The notes beneath the pieces are model-generated. The model did no database searches, was not told the origin of the DNA, and saw nothing but the letters and a program-made list of their open reading frames with translations. Shown here piece after piece: positions 10,122 through 19,347 of a DNA stretch of 64,000 nucleotides; position 1 is the stretch's first letter; the number at the start of each line of letters is the position of its first letter. The stretch lies in NCBI GenBank assembly GCA_947646015.1, contig CANSEY010000002.1, forward strand, positions 248,001-312,000, in the 5' to 3' direction. The position numbers and the translations under genes were made by a program. The stretch is from an uncultured Bacteroides sp. Lineage in GTDB: Bacteria; Bacteroidota; Bacteroidia; Bacteroidales; Bacteroidaceae.

Positions 10122-11258
10122 ATGAGAAAATTAGCTATGTGGGCATTGGGCGCCCTCTTTGTAGCCGGTTGTGCAGAGACAGAAAAGGCTACTACGGATT
10201 CCGGTTTGGTAAAGAGCAATTTCCAGACTGAGGTGGGCGGAAAGAAAACCGATTTGTATGTACTCCGTAATCAGAACAACATGGAGGTTTGCGTCACTAA
10301 TTTTGGAGGACGTATTGTTTCGGTAATGGTTCCCGATAAAGAAGGGGTGATGCGTGATGTAGTGTTGGGCTTCGACTCTATTCAGGATTACATCAGCAAG
10401 CCTTCGGACTTCGGTGCCAGCATCGGTCGTTATGCCAATCGCATCAATCAGGGAAAATTTACTTTGGATGGAGTTGAATACCAGTTGCCGCGCAATAACT
10501 ACGGACATTGCCTGCACGGTGGTCCGAAAGGATTCCAATATCAGGTATACGATGCCAAGCAGGCGGGACCGCAGGAACTTGAGTTGACTTATCTTTCAAA
10601 AGACGGCGAGGAAGGTTTCCCCGGTAATATCACCTGTAAGGTTATTATGAAGCTGACAGATGATAATGCCATCGATATCAAGTATGAGGCAGAAACGGAT
10701 AAACCGACCATTGTCAATATGACCAACCACTCTTATTTCAATCTGGACGGAGATGCAGGCAGCAATGCCGATCATCTGCTGACTATCGACGCCGATGCTT
10801 ATACTCCCGTGGACAGTACCTTTATGACCAGTGGTGAGATTGTAACAGTGGAAGGTACTCCGATGGACTTCCGCACACCGACTCCGGTTGGAAAACGCAT
10901 TAATGATTTCGATTTCGTGCAGTTGAAGAACGGTAATGGTTACGACCATAACTGGGTGTTGAATGCCAAAGGCGATATTACCCGTAAGGCCGCTACTCTT
11001 GAATCACCCAAAACCGGTATCGTACTCGATGTATACACTGACGAACCCGGTATTCAGGTATATGCAGGAAACTTCCTTGACGGTTCGCTGACCGGTAAGA
11101 AAGGTATTACTTACAATCAACGTGCTTCTGTCTGTCTGGAGACTCAAAAGTATCCCGATACTCCGAACAAACCTGAATGGCCTTCGGCTGTATTGCGTCC
11201 GGGTGAAACCTACAATAGTCATTGTATCTTCAAATTCTCGGTAGATAACGGAAAATAA
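10122..11258 (+). CDS. galM: Aldose 1-epimerase, lipoprotein
   Basis: The ATG at 10122 gives a lipoprotein signal (MRKLAMWALGALFVAGC). The longer frame from 10047 starts inside the inverted repeat and is rejected. The 378-aa product is a galactose mutarotase-like protein, interconverting alpha and beta anomers of aldoses. Visible active-site features are the TNHSYFNLDG motif (catalytic His) and CLETQKYPDTPN near the C-terminus (catalytic Glu). The lipid anchor means it works outside the cytoplasm, presumably on mannose or galactose released by the neighbouring enzymes. This export of GalM is common in Bacteroides glycan loci. Confidence 0.9.
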   Translation: MRKLAMWALGALFVAGCAETEKATTDSGLVKSNFQTEVGGKKTDLYVLRNQNNMEVCVTNFGGRIVSVMVPDKEGVMRDVVLGFDSIQDYISKPSDFGASIGRYANRINQGKFTLDGVEYQLPRNNYGHCLHGGPKGFQYQVYDAKQAGPQELELTYLSKDGEEGFPGNITCKVIMKLTDDNAIDIKYEAETDKPTIVNMTNHSYFNLDGDAGSNADHLLTIDADAYTPVDSTFMTSGEIVTVEGTPMDFRTPTPVGKRINDFDFVQLKNGNGYDHNWVLNAKGDITRKAATLESPKTGIVLDVYTDEPGIQVYAGNFLDGSLTGKKGITYNQRASVCLETQKYPDTPNKPEWPSAVLRPGETYNSHCIFKFSVDNGK

Positions 11259-11282
11259 CACAAGCGTTTTTTTAGTTGTATT

Positions 11283-11349
11283 GGCATAAGGAATATAGGG
11301 TCTGGCAGATCTGCTTCTATATCCTTATGCCTCTTTTTATATCCTGTTT
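11283..11349 (+). terminator. Intrinsic terminator after galM
   Basis: The arms GGCATAAGGAATATAG (11283-11298) and CTATATCCTTATGCC (11327-11341) pair almost fully and are followed by TCTTTTTAT. This closes the GH76-to-galM transcription unit. Confidence 0.8.
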
Positions 11350-11361
11350 TTAATTCATATC

Positions 11362-12582
11362 ATGACACATACACAAACGATCACACCTAAAAAGCGTATT
11401 AATTCGATCGATGCCTTGCGGGGGTTCGCACTGATTGGCATCATGCTCTTGCATTGCATGGAGCGTTTCGACCTGACTTTAGCTCCGGTTGTGGAGTCTC
11501 CTTTCTGGCAGGCAATAGATACGGCAGTATACGATTCACTCTATTTTTTGTTTTCCGGGAAATCATACGCTATGTTTTCCCTTTTGTTCGGTTTGAGCTT
11601 TTTCATGCAGATGGAGTCTCAAGCAGCTAAAGGAGTCGATTTCCGGGGACGCTTCCTCTGGAGGCTTGCCTTATTGTTCCTGTTTGGCTATATCAACGGA
11701 TTGGTCTATATGGGAGAGTTTTTTATGGTCTATGCCGTATTAGGAGTCTTCTTGATTCCTCTTTATAAAGTTCCCACCAGATGGTTGCTGGTGCTATGCG
11801 TTTTGCTGTTTCTGCAGATACCGGCAGTCATTAGTTTTGTATCTCTGCTCAGCGACAATGTGGCTAATGAACCGACTGCTGCGGCAGCCTATATGGACCG
11901 GCTTTTTGAAAGGGCGGCCGATGTCTTTATCAATGGATCACTGATGGATGTACTGAGTTTCAATACGTTCGACGGACAGTCGGCCAAATGCCTGTGGGTA
12001 TTCAATAATTTCCGTTACCTCCAGTTATTGGGACTGTTTATTGCCGGAATGCTGATCGGGCGTCAGGGTATTCACAAAAGTGAGGAAAAGATGGTGAAGT
12101 ACAGTCATCTGTTTTTACCTTATTGTCTGGCTTTCTGGGCAGTATTTTATGCTGTTGCCTTTCTGCTTCCGGTATGGGGAGTGGACGGGTTTGCGTTGCG
12201 GGTAGGACAGACTCTTTTCAAGACGTATGGCAATCTGGGACAGATGATGGTTTATTTCTGCGGTTTCACTTTGCTGTATTATCGGTATAAGGGGCAGAAA
12301 GTGCTCGACCGTATTGCTCCGGTGGGACGGATGAGTGTGACGAACTATATGGCGCAGTCGATAGTCGGAGTTTCCCTATTCTATGGTTTTGGCGGGAACT
12401 TTGCTGTCGAGTTCAACTATTTGCAGAGCTTTTTGCTGGGAGCGGCTTTCTGTGTCATCCAGATTGCTTATAGCAATTGGTGGATTAAGAGATTCTACTA
12501 TGGTCCGATGGAGTGGCTGTGGCGTTCGCTTACCTGGTTTCAGGTGGTGCCGTTGTCAAGGCGTAAAGCTTCGCTTGGATAA
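11362..12582 (+). CDS. DUF418 family integral membrane protein
   Basis: The 406-aa protein is strongly hydrophobic with about ten predicted membrane segments. It starts with the SIDALRGFALIGIMLLH motif of the DUF418/acyltransferase-like superfamily, and has a C-terminal DUF418 region (GRMSVTNYMAQS, then WWIKRFYYGPMEWLWRSLTW). Related proteins include heparan-alpha-glucosaminide N-acetyltransferase-like and OpgC-type enzymes that move acyl groups across the membrane, but no substrate can be assigned here. It follows a terminator, so it probably has its own promoter. It may modify surface glycans or simply be unrelated to the mannan cluster. Confidence 0.8.
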   Translation: MTHTQTITPKKRINSIDALRGFALIGIMLLHCMERFDLTLAPVVESPFWQAIDTAVYDSLYFLFSGKSYAMFSLLFGLSFFMQMESQAAKGVDFRGRFLWRLALLFLFGYINGLVYMGEFFMVYAVLGVFLIPLYKVPTRWLLVLCVLLFLQIPAVISFVSLLSDNVANEPTAAAAYMDRLFERAADVFINGSLMDVLSFNTFDGQSAKCLWVFNNFRYLQLLGLFIAGMLIGRQGIHKSEEKMVKYSHLFLPYCLAFWAVFYAVAFLLPVWGVDGFALRVGQTLFKTYGNLGQMMVYFCGFTLLYYRYKGQKVLDRIAPVGRMSVTNYMAQSIVGVSLFYGFGGNFAVEFNYLQSFLLGAAFCVIQIAYSNWWIKRFYYGPMEWLWRSLTWFQVVPLSRRKASLG

Positions 12583-12631
12583 TAATGTGTCATATAGGTA
12601 TATTGGTGATATTTAAAACAGATATTGGCTT

Positions 12632-15625
12632 ATGTTTATAAATTCTTTAAGGAAATCCCCTTTTTCCTGTTCTCCGGGATTGATCCTGTTGGGGGCGTTT
12701 ACCCTGTTATCTGTTCCTGTGTATGGGCAGCAGATACAACAGGCGGAAAGACAGGTGCAGCAAGTTCCTTTCCTTCAATTCAACTTCGATGAACAGGGAG
12801 GAGAGACAGCCCGTAACAGTGGAAGAGGAGGCTCAAAATATGATGCCCGGATCAACGGAGGTACGGTGGAGTGGGGGCCGGGTCTGCAGCAGGGAGCGGC
12901 AAGACTCAGTAACAAAGGACACTTCAAGTTACCGGACGGAGTCCTGGCACATGTGAAAGATTTCACTTTGTCTGTCTGGGTCTATCTGAATGAACAGTCT
13001 GACAACCAAACGGTGTGCACGTTTGCTTGCGGAACAGACCGTTACCTGATTTTGACAACCCAAAGAGGGAATGAAGAGAACGGCGTTTCTCTGGTTATGA
13101 CGAAGACACAGGAGAGTGGAAATCATACCGACAAGGAAGAACGCATTGCATATACTCGTCAGAAAGGTAAACTGTCGGCTAACGCCTGGCATCATCTTGC
13201 TTTCACTCTGAAAGGGAGTGTCGGCACTCTTTATGTAGACGGAGTGAAAGCTGAAATAAAGACGGACTTCACCGTGAATCCTTCATTGTTAGGTAATACG
13301 ACCGATAATTACATTGGCCGGCCGACCTGGCCCGATCCATATCTGAATGGCGGGATTGATGATTTCAGGTTGTATGACTATGCCTTGACAGACCGGCAGG
13401 TATACGAACTTGCATCGGTAGCGGACGGGCGGTTGGTGCAGGAAGACAGGGACGGACTTTCGTTGGGCGATTTGTCGGCGGTAACCACCGACCTTGTGTT
13501 GCCTTCGTCCGGTAAGAGCGGTACTACCATCTCGTGGAGCTCGGCTCAGGGGCAGTACATCAGTGACAGTGGAAAGCTTTACCGCCCCGATGCGGGAACC
13601 GGAAACAAGAAGGCAACCCTGACAGCAACGGTCCGGAAGGGAGACGTGGCTTTGACTAAAGACTTTGTTTTGACCGTCAAGGATATAGGGACTGAACCGG
13701 AAGATGTGAATGTCTTTTCGATGCAGACGGGAAATCCGACTGTGCCTGCTTATCTGGCAGACGCATCTTTCTATTATGATGACCGGACCAAGACTTTTTA
13801 TGCTTTCGGAACCAATGACGGAGCGGGTGGTGAAAATGTGTATCCGGCCCAGATGTGGTACTCCAAGGACTGTAAGGAATGGAAGAATAAAGTGATCGCC
13901 TTCCCAAAATCATGGACGGACTATGCCGGGACCTTGTGTGTATGGGCTCCCAGTATCGAATACAATCCGGATACAAAGAAGTATTATCTGATGTATAGCA
14001 TTGCTTCGAATACCTTTGTCGGTATGGCGGATGACCTCTTGGGGCCGTGGGAAGATGCCAATGGGGCAGCTCCCGGTAAGATGCTTTTCAAGGGATATGA
14101 CGGACAGTTTTTTATGGATGATGACCGGACGATGTATATTGTAACTGACTCCTGGCACTTTAAGATTATGAAGTTGAAGTTCGATGAGGCCGGAAAGATC
14201 TATATTGACAACAGTGATCCGGTATTCGCCAAAAGCGATTCCAATCCATTTATCGGCACTTACCACTATACGCAGATAGAAGAGATAAAAAATGCTTTTG
14301 AAGCTTCGTTTATTTTTAAGAGAAATAATTTATACTACCTGATGTGGTCGTTTAACGGTAGCGAGAATTATAATGTCCGATATGCCGTAGCCGATAAGAT
14401 CACGGGGCCTTACCGGGAGATCAACCGGTCTATGACTGTTCCTATATTGCAACGTGATGATGCCAATCGGATTTTGGGTCCCGGACATCATTCGATGTTC
14501 TGTTACGGAGGGCGTACGTTTATTGCTTATCATCGGCAACATTATCCCTTTGTAGACAGTAAACGGCAGACTTGTATCGACGAAGTTTTCTTTAATGAGG
14601 ATGGAAGTATCCGTCCCATTACTCCAACCCACAAAGGGGTAACGGTTGCTCCCGATGTTCCGGGCGATCATCGTACGAATCTTGCTTTAGGAAAGCAGAC
14701 CTTGACCTCTTCGGCGAGGGTGTATGATGATTCGGAATTTGCTCCCCGCTATCGTACACACGGCATTTCATTCTGTTATGCCGGTAACTTTGCCGTAGAC
14801 GAGAATTACGGGACCCATTGGGATCCCGGAGTCGGTGCACATAAGCCTTGGCTGATTGTAGATTTGGGCAGCGAGTGTAAAGTGGATGAGATAGAGACAA
14901 TTTTTGAGTTTACAAGCCGTACTTACAAGTATAAACTCGAATATTTGTCACAGAAAGAAGCCGGCAGTCTGGATGCAGCCTCCGGCAGTCATTTATGGAA
15001 AGTGTTTGCAGACCGGAGTACGGACGGTGTCGGACAATCTCCGGTGACGGATACGAAGCCGGGCAATTCTCCGGTGAAAGCAAGGTTTATCCGTCTGACC
15101 ATTCTGGAAGGGGTTGACATCCCCCTGAGAGCAGACGGGCTGGACAAGAAGAATGCCGAAAATGCATTAAGTATTTTTGAATTGAAAGTTTTTGGAGAAG
15201 ATCGCTCGGATGCCCTGAACCGTATTTTTGAGGCGGAAAGCTTCCATAACCTATATGGGATAGCTCTTGAAAAGAATGCGGCCGAGAACGGATTTATCAT
15301 GGGGCAGATCGATAATAACGATTATTTGCTCTACCGGAATGTAGATTTAGGCAAAGGGGCAGGCACGTTTACAGCTAAAGTTGCTTCAGGTACCGAAGGC
15401 GGGAAGATAGAGGTTTATCTGGGTTCCTTGAAGGGAAAACCTATCGGAGTGCTCGAAGTGGGCAATACGGGTGGCGACCAATCCTGGGAAATCAAGTCAA
15501 CGTCTCTTGAACGGATTGCGAGAGGGCGGCAGGAGAAATTGTATCTGCTGTTCAAAGGTAAGACCGGTACCGAGAACCTATTGAAACTGGATTGGTTTCA
15601 GTTTACTAAAGACCGGATGAAATAA
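12632..15625 (+). CDS. Multidomain GH43-type glycosidase with LamG-like, CBM32-like and CBM6-like modules
   Basis: The 997-aa exported protein has a signal peptide ending near VYGQ (residue 33). Domains in order are a concanavalin/LamG-like module (about 48-260, with HVKDFTLSVWVYLNEQ), a bacterial Ig-like segment (about 270-350), a five-bladed GH43-type propeller (about 370-660, with LADASFYYDD, VWAPSIEY and FEASFIFKRNN holding the expected acidic residues), a discoidin/CBM32-like domain (about 685-860) and a C-terminal CBM6/35-like domain (about 868-995). GH43 enzymes act on alpha-L-arabinofuranosides, beta-xylosides or galactans; the substrate here is not deducible. The many binding modules suggest a complex insoluble or host glycan. 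Confidence 0.85.
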   Translation: MFINSLRKSPFSCSPGLILLGAFTLLSVPVYGQQIQQAERQVQQVPFLQFNFDEQGGETARNSGRGGSKYDARINGGTVEWGPGLQQGAARLSNKGHFKLPDGVLAHVKDFTLSVWVYLNEQSDNQTVCTFACGTDRYLILTTQRGNEENGVSLVMTKTQESGNHTDKEERIAYTRQKGKLSANAWHHLAFTLKGSVGTLYVDGVKAEIKTDFTVNPSLLGNTTDNYIGRPTWPDPYLNGGIDDFRLYDYALTDRQVYELASVADGRLVQEDRDGLSLGDLSAVTTDLVLPSSGKSGTTISWSSAQGQYISDSGKLYRPDAGTGNKKATLTATVRKGDVALTKDFVLTVKDIGTEPEDVNVFSMQTGNPTVPAYLADASFYYDDRTKTFYAFGTNDGAGGENVYPAQMWYSKDCKEWKNKVIAFPKSWTDYAGTLCVWAPSIEYNPDTKKYYLMYSIASNTFVGMADDLLGPWEDANGAAPGKMLFKGYDGQFFMDDDRTMYIVTDSWHFKIMKLKFDEAGKIYIDNSDPVFAKSDSNPFIGTYHYTQIEEIKNAFEASFIFKRNNLYYLMWSFNGSENYNVRYAVADKITGPYREINRSMTVPILQRDDANRILGPGHHSMFCYGGRTFIAYHRQHYPFVDSKRQTCIDEVFFNEDGSIRPITPTHKGVTVAPDVPGDHRTNLALGKQTLTSSARVYDDSEFAPRYRTHGISFCYAGNFAVDENYGTHWDPGVGAHKPWLIVDLGSECKVDEIETIFEFTSRTYKYKLEYLSQKEAGSLDAASGSHLWKVFADRSTDGVGQSPVTDTKPGNSPVKARFIRLTILEGVDIPLRADGLDKKNAENALSIFELKVFGEDRSDALNRIFEAESFHNLYGIALEKNAAENGFIMGQIDNNDYLLYRNVDLGKGAGTFTAKVASGTEGGKIEVYLGSLKGKPIGVLEVGNTGGDQSWEIKSTSLERIARGRQEKLYLLFKGKTGTENLLKLDWFQFTKDRMK

Positions 15626-15656
15626 TGATTGTATTATATTGAAAAAAGATTATATT

Positions 15657-16625
15657 ATGGGAAAGAAAAAGATTAGTACCGGAGTATGGCTGCTGGGGCT
15701 GCTGATTGTGTTTTGCTCTTATACAGGAGTTGCCGGAGCAAAAAACAGGTCAAAAACAAAAACCGTGACAAAGTCGGTTCCGTTGGGCGATCCTTTTATT
15801 CTATTGCACGATGGAACTTATTATGCTTACGGAACGCATGCGGCCGACGGTATTGAAGTGTATACATCAAAAGATCTCAGGAAGTGGAAACTGCACGGGC
15901 TGGCACTTCATAAAGATGATGTTTGGGCGGATAGCCGCTTCTGGGCACCGGAGATTTACGAGATCGACGGGAAGTTTTATATGTATTATACGGCAGACGA
16001 ACACATCTGTGTGGCCATAGCCGATTCTCCGTTAGGTCCGTTCAGGCAGAACGAGAAGAAACCGATGGTTGCTGGCGAGAAGATGATCGATAGCTCCCTG
16101 TTTATCGATGAAGATGGAAAACCTTATCTTTTCTTCGTTCGCTTCAATGATGGCAATAACGTATGGGTAGCGGAATTGGAGGACGATTATATGACGATTA
16201 AAACGGAGACGATGCGTCCTTGCATTCATGTTTCGCAGGCATGGGAAGAAGTGTGGCCGCGTGTGAATGAAGGATCTTATGTGCTTAAACATAACGGATT
16301 GTATTACATGACTTATTCCGGTAACAGCTTTGAGAGCCCATTCTATGGGATCGGATGTGCCACCGCTACGGATATCATGGGGGAATGGACCAAATATCAG
16401 GAAAATCCGATTTTGCAGAAACCGGGGAATTTGCAGGGAGTGGGGCATAGTGCCATGTTCAGGGATAAAAAGGGCAGACTTCGCATTGTTTATCATGCGC
16501 ATAAAGATAAAGAGCATATTCATCCACGGGGCATGTACATCGGTAAGGTCTATTTTGAAAAAGTGGATGGTATAGACCGCATGCGGATCAACAAGGAATA
16601 TATTGCTGCGGAATTGGTCGAATAA
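15657..16625 (+). CDS. GH43 family glycosidase, secreted
   Basis: The 322-aa single-domain enzyme starts at ATG 15657. A TTG at 15639 would add six residues but is less likely. It has a signal peptide (hydrophobic stretch at about 9-30). The three acids of GH43 are in recognisable positions: GDPFILLHDGTYY (base Asp), IDSSLFIDEDGKPYLFF (pKa modulator Asp) and VNEGSYVLKHNGLYY (acid Glu). APEIYEIDGKFYMYYTAD is also typical. It lies 31 bases after the larger GH43-type gene and is probably co-transcribed with it, so the two likely act on the same arabinose-, xylose- or galactose-containing polymer. A terminator follows. Confidence 0.9.
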   Translation: MGKKKISTGVWLLGLLIVFCSYTGVAGAKNRSKTKTVTKSVPLGDPFILLHDGTYYAYGTHAADGIEVYTSKDLRKWKLHGLALHKDDVWADSRFWAPEIYEIDGKFYMYYTADEHICVAIADSPLGPFRQNEKKPMVAGEKMIDSSLFIDEDGKPYLFFVRFNDGNNVWVAELEDDYMTIKTETMRPCIHVSQAWEEVWPRVNEGSYVLKHNGLYYMTYSGNSFESPFYGIGCATATDIMGEWTKYQENPILQKPGNLQGVGHSAMFRDKKGRLRIVYHAHKDKEHIHPRGMYIGKVYFEKVDGIDRMRINKEYIAAELVE

Positions 16626-16693
16626 ACTGGGGGATAGAAATCGATATAGGCGTAAAACGGATGGATGAATCCGGAGAATCTGTTGTCCGATAA

Positions 16694-16734
16694 AAAGGGT
16701 GTAGCTATCTATATGGTGAGGCTACACCCTTTTG
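16694..16734 (+). terminator. Intrinsic terminator after the GH43 gene
   Basis: AAAGGGTGTAGC and GCTACACCCTTT form a 12-bp perfect stem, followed by TTGTTGTT. A second partial copy of the arm (GGGGCTACACCC) lies just downstream. Confidence 0.85.
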
Positions 16735-17093
16735 TTGTTGGGGCTACACCCAGATATATATGGGGTGTCTTTAGTTTGTAATAGCTATTGAATATATATT
16801 GTTTTTGTATTTCTATTTTTGTTTAATATACTGTCAGGGTTGAGAGAAAAATAACATGGATATGTTTTGTGGAATAGTAAAATTTGGTAAATAATTTCTG
16901 CTGCTGTTACATTACAGGTAATATTGGTCTAATTTTCTGATTTTGGCTGTATTTTACTGTTTATTGACCAGTAATTATCCCTTTCCCCTTTTTGTTTTAC
17001 TGATCTTTGTATTCAGAAAATTTTAAAAAATACTACTTTGCTACTATTTATATATTGGTTTGGAAAAATACAAACTAATTAAAAAAGAACAAA
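16735..17093 (+). promoter_or_regulatory. Promoter region of the cysteine-rich peptide gene
   Basis: This AT-rich stretch has no gene. Bases about 16941-17030 align with the region upstream of the GH76 gene (86-170): TTTTGG, TTTATTGA, TAATTATCC, TTTCCCC, ATCTTTGTA, then GAAAATTTTAAAA. The segment therefore looks like a polysaccharide-locus type promoter that now reads into a small peptide gene. One ATTACA hexamer (about 16911) resembles the operator unit seen in the NVEALA locus, but it is isolated. Confidence 0.55.
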
Positions 17094-17387
17094 ATGAAAA
17101 AATTTGTATTTATTGCTGCTGTATTGGGATTTACTAATGTATTTGTTGCAATGACACAGCAGAAGAATTCGCCTATCCCTTTGCATAACAATGGTATTGA
17201 GACTTTTACTGTTTATGAAGCTGATGGCTCGAATTATTGCTATAATGGTGGTAGAGGGGCTACCTCCTGTTCTATAAGTGGTGGAATAGATATAAAAGGA
17301 GGGGGAGCTAGTGCAGCATGCGATGTTTCATGTCAAACTGGCTATTATGCTTGTTGTGGTATTCGTTGTACTTGTGAAAAATATTAA
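17094..17387 (+). CDS. Small exported cysteine-rich peptide, diverged NVEALA-like
   Basis: The 97-aa product has an N-terminal hydrophobic signal/anchor (MKKFVFIAAVLGFTNVFVA), a polar linker with NNGIETFT in the place where relatives have NVEALA, and a Gly/Cys-rich C-terminus with eight cysteines (SNYCYNGG, TSCSISGG, ACDVSC, YYACCGIRCTC). This mirrors the layout of the NVEALA peptides farther right (signal, short motif, Cys-containing tail), but the motif itself is altered, so membership is inferred. It is followed after 5 bases by a propeller lipoprotein gene, the usual partner. Function unknown; the even number of cysteines suggests disulfides in the periplasm. Confidence 0.65.
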   Translation: MKKFVFIAAVLGFTNVFVAMTQQKNSPIPLHNNGIETFTVYEADGSNYCYNGGRGATSCSISGGIDIKGGGASAACDVSCQTGYYACCGIRCTCEKY

Positions 17388-17392
17388 AGTGT

Positions 17393-18136
17393 ATGAGGAA
17401 AATAGTAATATTGTCCTTGGGATTATTGTTTTTTCTGTTCTCTTGCCAAAGAGAACAGAAAAATGTTACCCAAAGGATAGAAGTAGACTTATCACATATC
17501 GATACAGTGAAAATATCTGCATCAAGAATGATAAATTTAGAAACTGTGGATAGTTCTTTATTGTATGATATTTGTGCTTTATTCAAGCAAGATGACCGTT
17601 ACTTTATATGGTCAAGAGATAATGCTTATGTTTTTAATGATAAGGGTGATTTTCTTTTTAATATATCATGTAAAGGGCAGGGGCCTGGTGAGTATTTAAG
17701 TTTTGGATGTATGTTTATGGAGGACGGGGAGGTATGTATTTTTGATCAAGATAAACAGCAAATACTACGTTTTGATATAAATGGTAAGTTTATGGGAGTT
17801 CAAAAGGTTCTTTTGGATGAAGATGCTCCTTCTCCTTCAATGATAATTCCGATTGGAACGGAACGTTACTTAAGTACAAATAGATTTGGGGGTGATTATC
17901 GTAAAATGCCAGTGCTAAGCTTCTGGAATAAAAACTTTTCATCTCAGCAAATCGTGAAAGGACGTTTCATGAATGATGGTATCCATTTTCCTGATGCTTT
18001 TTTTGTAGGAGAAGAAGGTCGGAGAGTGTTGTATTGGGAGCCCTTGAAGGATACCCTTTTTACCGTAACAGATAATTTTCTTGTCCCTGAGTATAAAATA
18101 AAAAACGATACAATTTTATTCATAATAATAAATTAG
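17393..18136 (+). CDS. 6-bladed beta-propeller lipoprotein, probably C-terminally truncated
   Basis: The 247-aa lipoprotein (lipobox LFFLFSC, Cys18) belongs to the Bacteroides 6-bladed propeller family. It carries the typical GQGPGEY turn near residue 95 and NHL-like FDINGKF repeats. Full-length relatives in this window have 372 residues, so about the last two blades are missing and the reading frame ends in an atypical hydrophobic tail (ILFIIIN). It is the only propeller gene here on the + strand. The convergent remnant at 18191-18433 suggests a recombination junction between them. It may be non-functional. Confidence 0.7.
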   Translation: MRKIVILSLGLLFFLFSCQREQKNVTQRIEVDLSHIDTVKISASRMINLETVDSSLLYDICALFKQDDRYFIWSRDNAYVFNDKGDFLFNISCKGQGPGEYLSFGCMFMEDGEVCIFDQDKQQILRFDINGKFMGVQKVLLDEDAPSPSMIIPIGTERYLSTNRFGGDYRKMPVLSFWNKNFSSQQIVKGRFMNDGIHFPDAFFVGEEGRRVLYWEPLKDTLFTVTDNFLVPEYKIKNDTILFIIIN

Positions 18137-18178
18137 GGGATAAAATTGACTAGTCAAAACTAATATTTCTATCCCCAC
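18137..18178 (+). terminator. Possible terminator after the + strand propeller gene
   Basis: GGGGATA just after the stop codon pairs with TATCCCC (about 18170-18176). The loop is long and ACTTTTTAT follows, so this is a weak intrinsic terminator. Confidence 0.45.
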
Positions 18179-18190
18179 TTTTTATAAGAA

Positions 18191-18433
18191 TCAGTACTTT
18201 GTTTTTTGGTCAAAATAAGTTTCTAGATAATTCCCATTTGGGGTCACTATCAAAACAGAGCAATAACGATTAGATGCACTGACACAATCCTCATCATTAA
18301 TCTCAGAACCAGCTAACGCCTCTACATTGGCCATCGTCAAATCCGACATGATACTTTCTACTCTCTGTGACTGATATATATTGTAGCCTGCAAAAGTTGC
18401 GACTACAGCGACTATCAAAGACAAATAAGACAA
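18191..18433 (-). pseudogene. NVEALA peptide gene lacking its start
   Basis: The frame encodes the core GYNIYQSQ...ANVEALAGSE and a C-terminal tail with two Cys. Its DNA is identical to the peptide gene at 20591-20857 over about 50 bases (TGTGACTGATATATATTGTA and onward), but homology stops abruptly at about 18420, exactly where the other copy encodes MSKKIFAAL. No ATG is available: only a TTG at 18431-18433, preceded by an in-frame stop seven codons upstream. The tail after NVEALA differs from the other peptides. It is best read as a gene that lost its start and promoter by recombination. Weak expression from TTG cannot be excluded. Confidence 0.7.
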
Positions 18434-18477
18434 CTGGCAGCACTCGCCCTATAGAAATTTATTTCATTATGCTCCAA

Positions 18478-19347
18478 TTATTTAGCATTTCCAGTTATCT
18501 TTAATTCCAAAGGAGAAGCGGAAGCATTGCAATATAGTATAATAGTTTTATTAAAGTGTTCCGGATGGTCTGCTTTATAAGTTACTTTAACTGCTAAAGA
18601 CTTTCCGGGCTGAACGGGTTCTTTGGAATATTCAACAGAAGTACATCCGCAAGATGTCTTATTATCATAAACGACCAAATTATTATTACCAATATTGTGT
18701 ATCTCAAAAGTTATATGCTGCTCTCGTCTCCAATCAAAACTCCCCAAATCAACCATATCTTCCTCTATTTTTATCACTGTTCGCATATTTGAAAGAGAAT
18801 CTCCATCTATTCCTCCTGAAATAAGATGGATATAGAGTTCTCTTACATCGTAATTATGGACCGGATTTCCTATCGCAATTACATGATTGTTTTTATCTAA
18901 TAAAAAAGTTTGAAAATTTAGCTGTGAAGGAAACTTATTCACTTTATTAAAAGTATCTTCCGTATCCATACAAACAGGATAATCAAAACGATTTTGTTTT
19001 AACACAGACCTCATCTCGCGAACATTAGCAGGATGAAGAAAAAAAAGAACCGGTATTTGATAGCCTACTATAGAATCCGCATATTTCATAAATTCCTTCC
19101 ATTTAGGCAATTGCAATTTACAGCTGGAACAACCCAACGAATCGACATAGGTCACGATCTTATAATCCGAAACAGGGATTTTAAAATCGACAGGAGTTTT
19201 TCCATATAACGTAAAACTAGGATTTGTCGGAAATAGTACCTCCTTCCCATTCCAATTTTTAACAAGTTCTTCAAGTTTTTCCTTCTCGGTCTGCTGACAT
19301 GAGATTAGAAAGAAAAAACAACCTAACACCAGTATAAGATTTTTCAT
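18478..19347 (-). CDS. Thioredoxin-like/DUF1573 fusion lipoprotein
   Basis: The 289-aa lipoprotein (lipobox FFFLISC, Cys17) has a thioredoxin-like N-terminal domain with a GCSSC redox motif (Cys73, Cys76) and the VTYVDS strand before it. A C-terminal DUF1573 domain follows (about 200-289, with NKTSCGCTSVEYSKEPV and PGKSL). TlpA-like proteins reduce or shuffle disulfides in the periplasm. Its start overlaps the stop of the upstream propeller gene by 4 bases, so the two are translated together. Cysteines in the neighbouring NVEALA peptides are plausible substrates, but that is inference. A 39-codon fragment of a second copy is at 23047-23166. Confidence 0.85.
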   Translation of the reverse strand: MKNLILVLGCFFFLISCQQTEKEKLEELVKNWNGKEVLFPTNPSFTLYGKTPVDFKIPVSDYKIVTYVDSLGCSSCKLQLPKWKEFMKYADSIVGYQIPVLFFLHPANVREMRSVLKQNRFDYPVCMDTEDTFNKVNKFPSQLNFQTFLLDKNNHVIAIGNPVHNYDVRELYIHLISGGIDGDSLSNMRTVIKIEEDMVDLGSFDWRREQHITFEIHNIGNNNLVVYDNKTSCGCTSVEYSKEPVQPGKSLAVKVTYKADHPEHFNKTIILYCNASASPLELKITGNAK

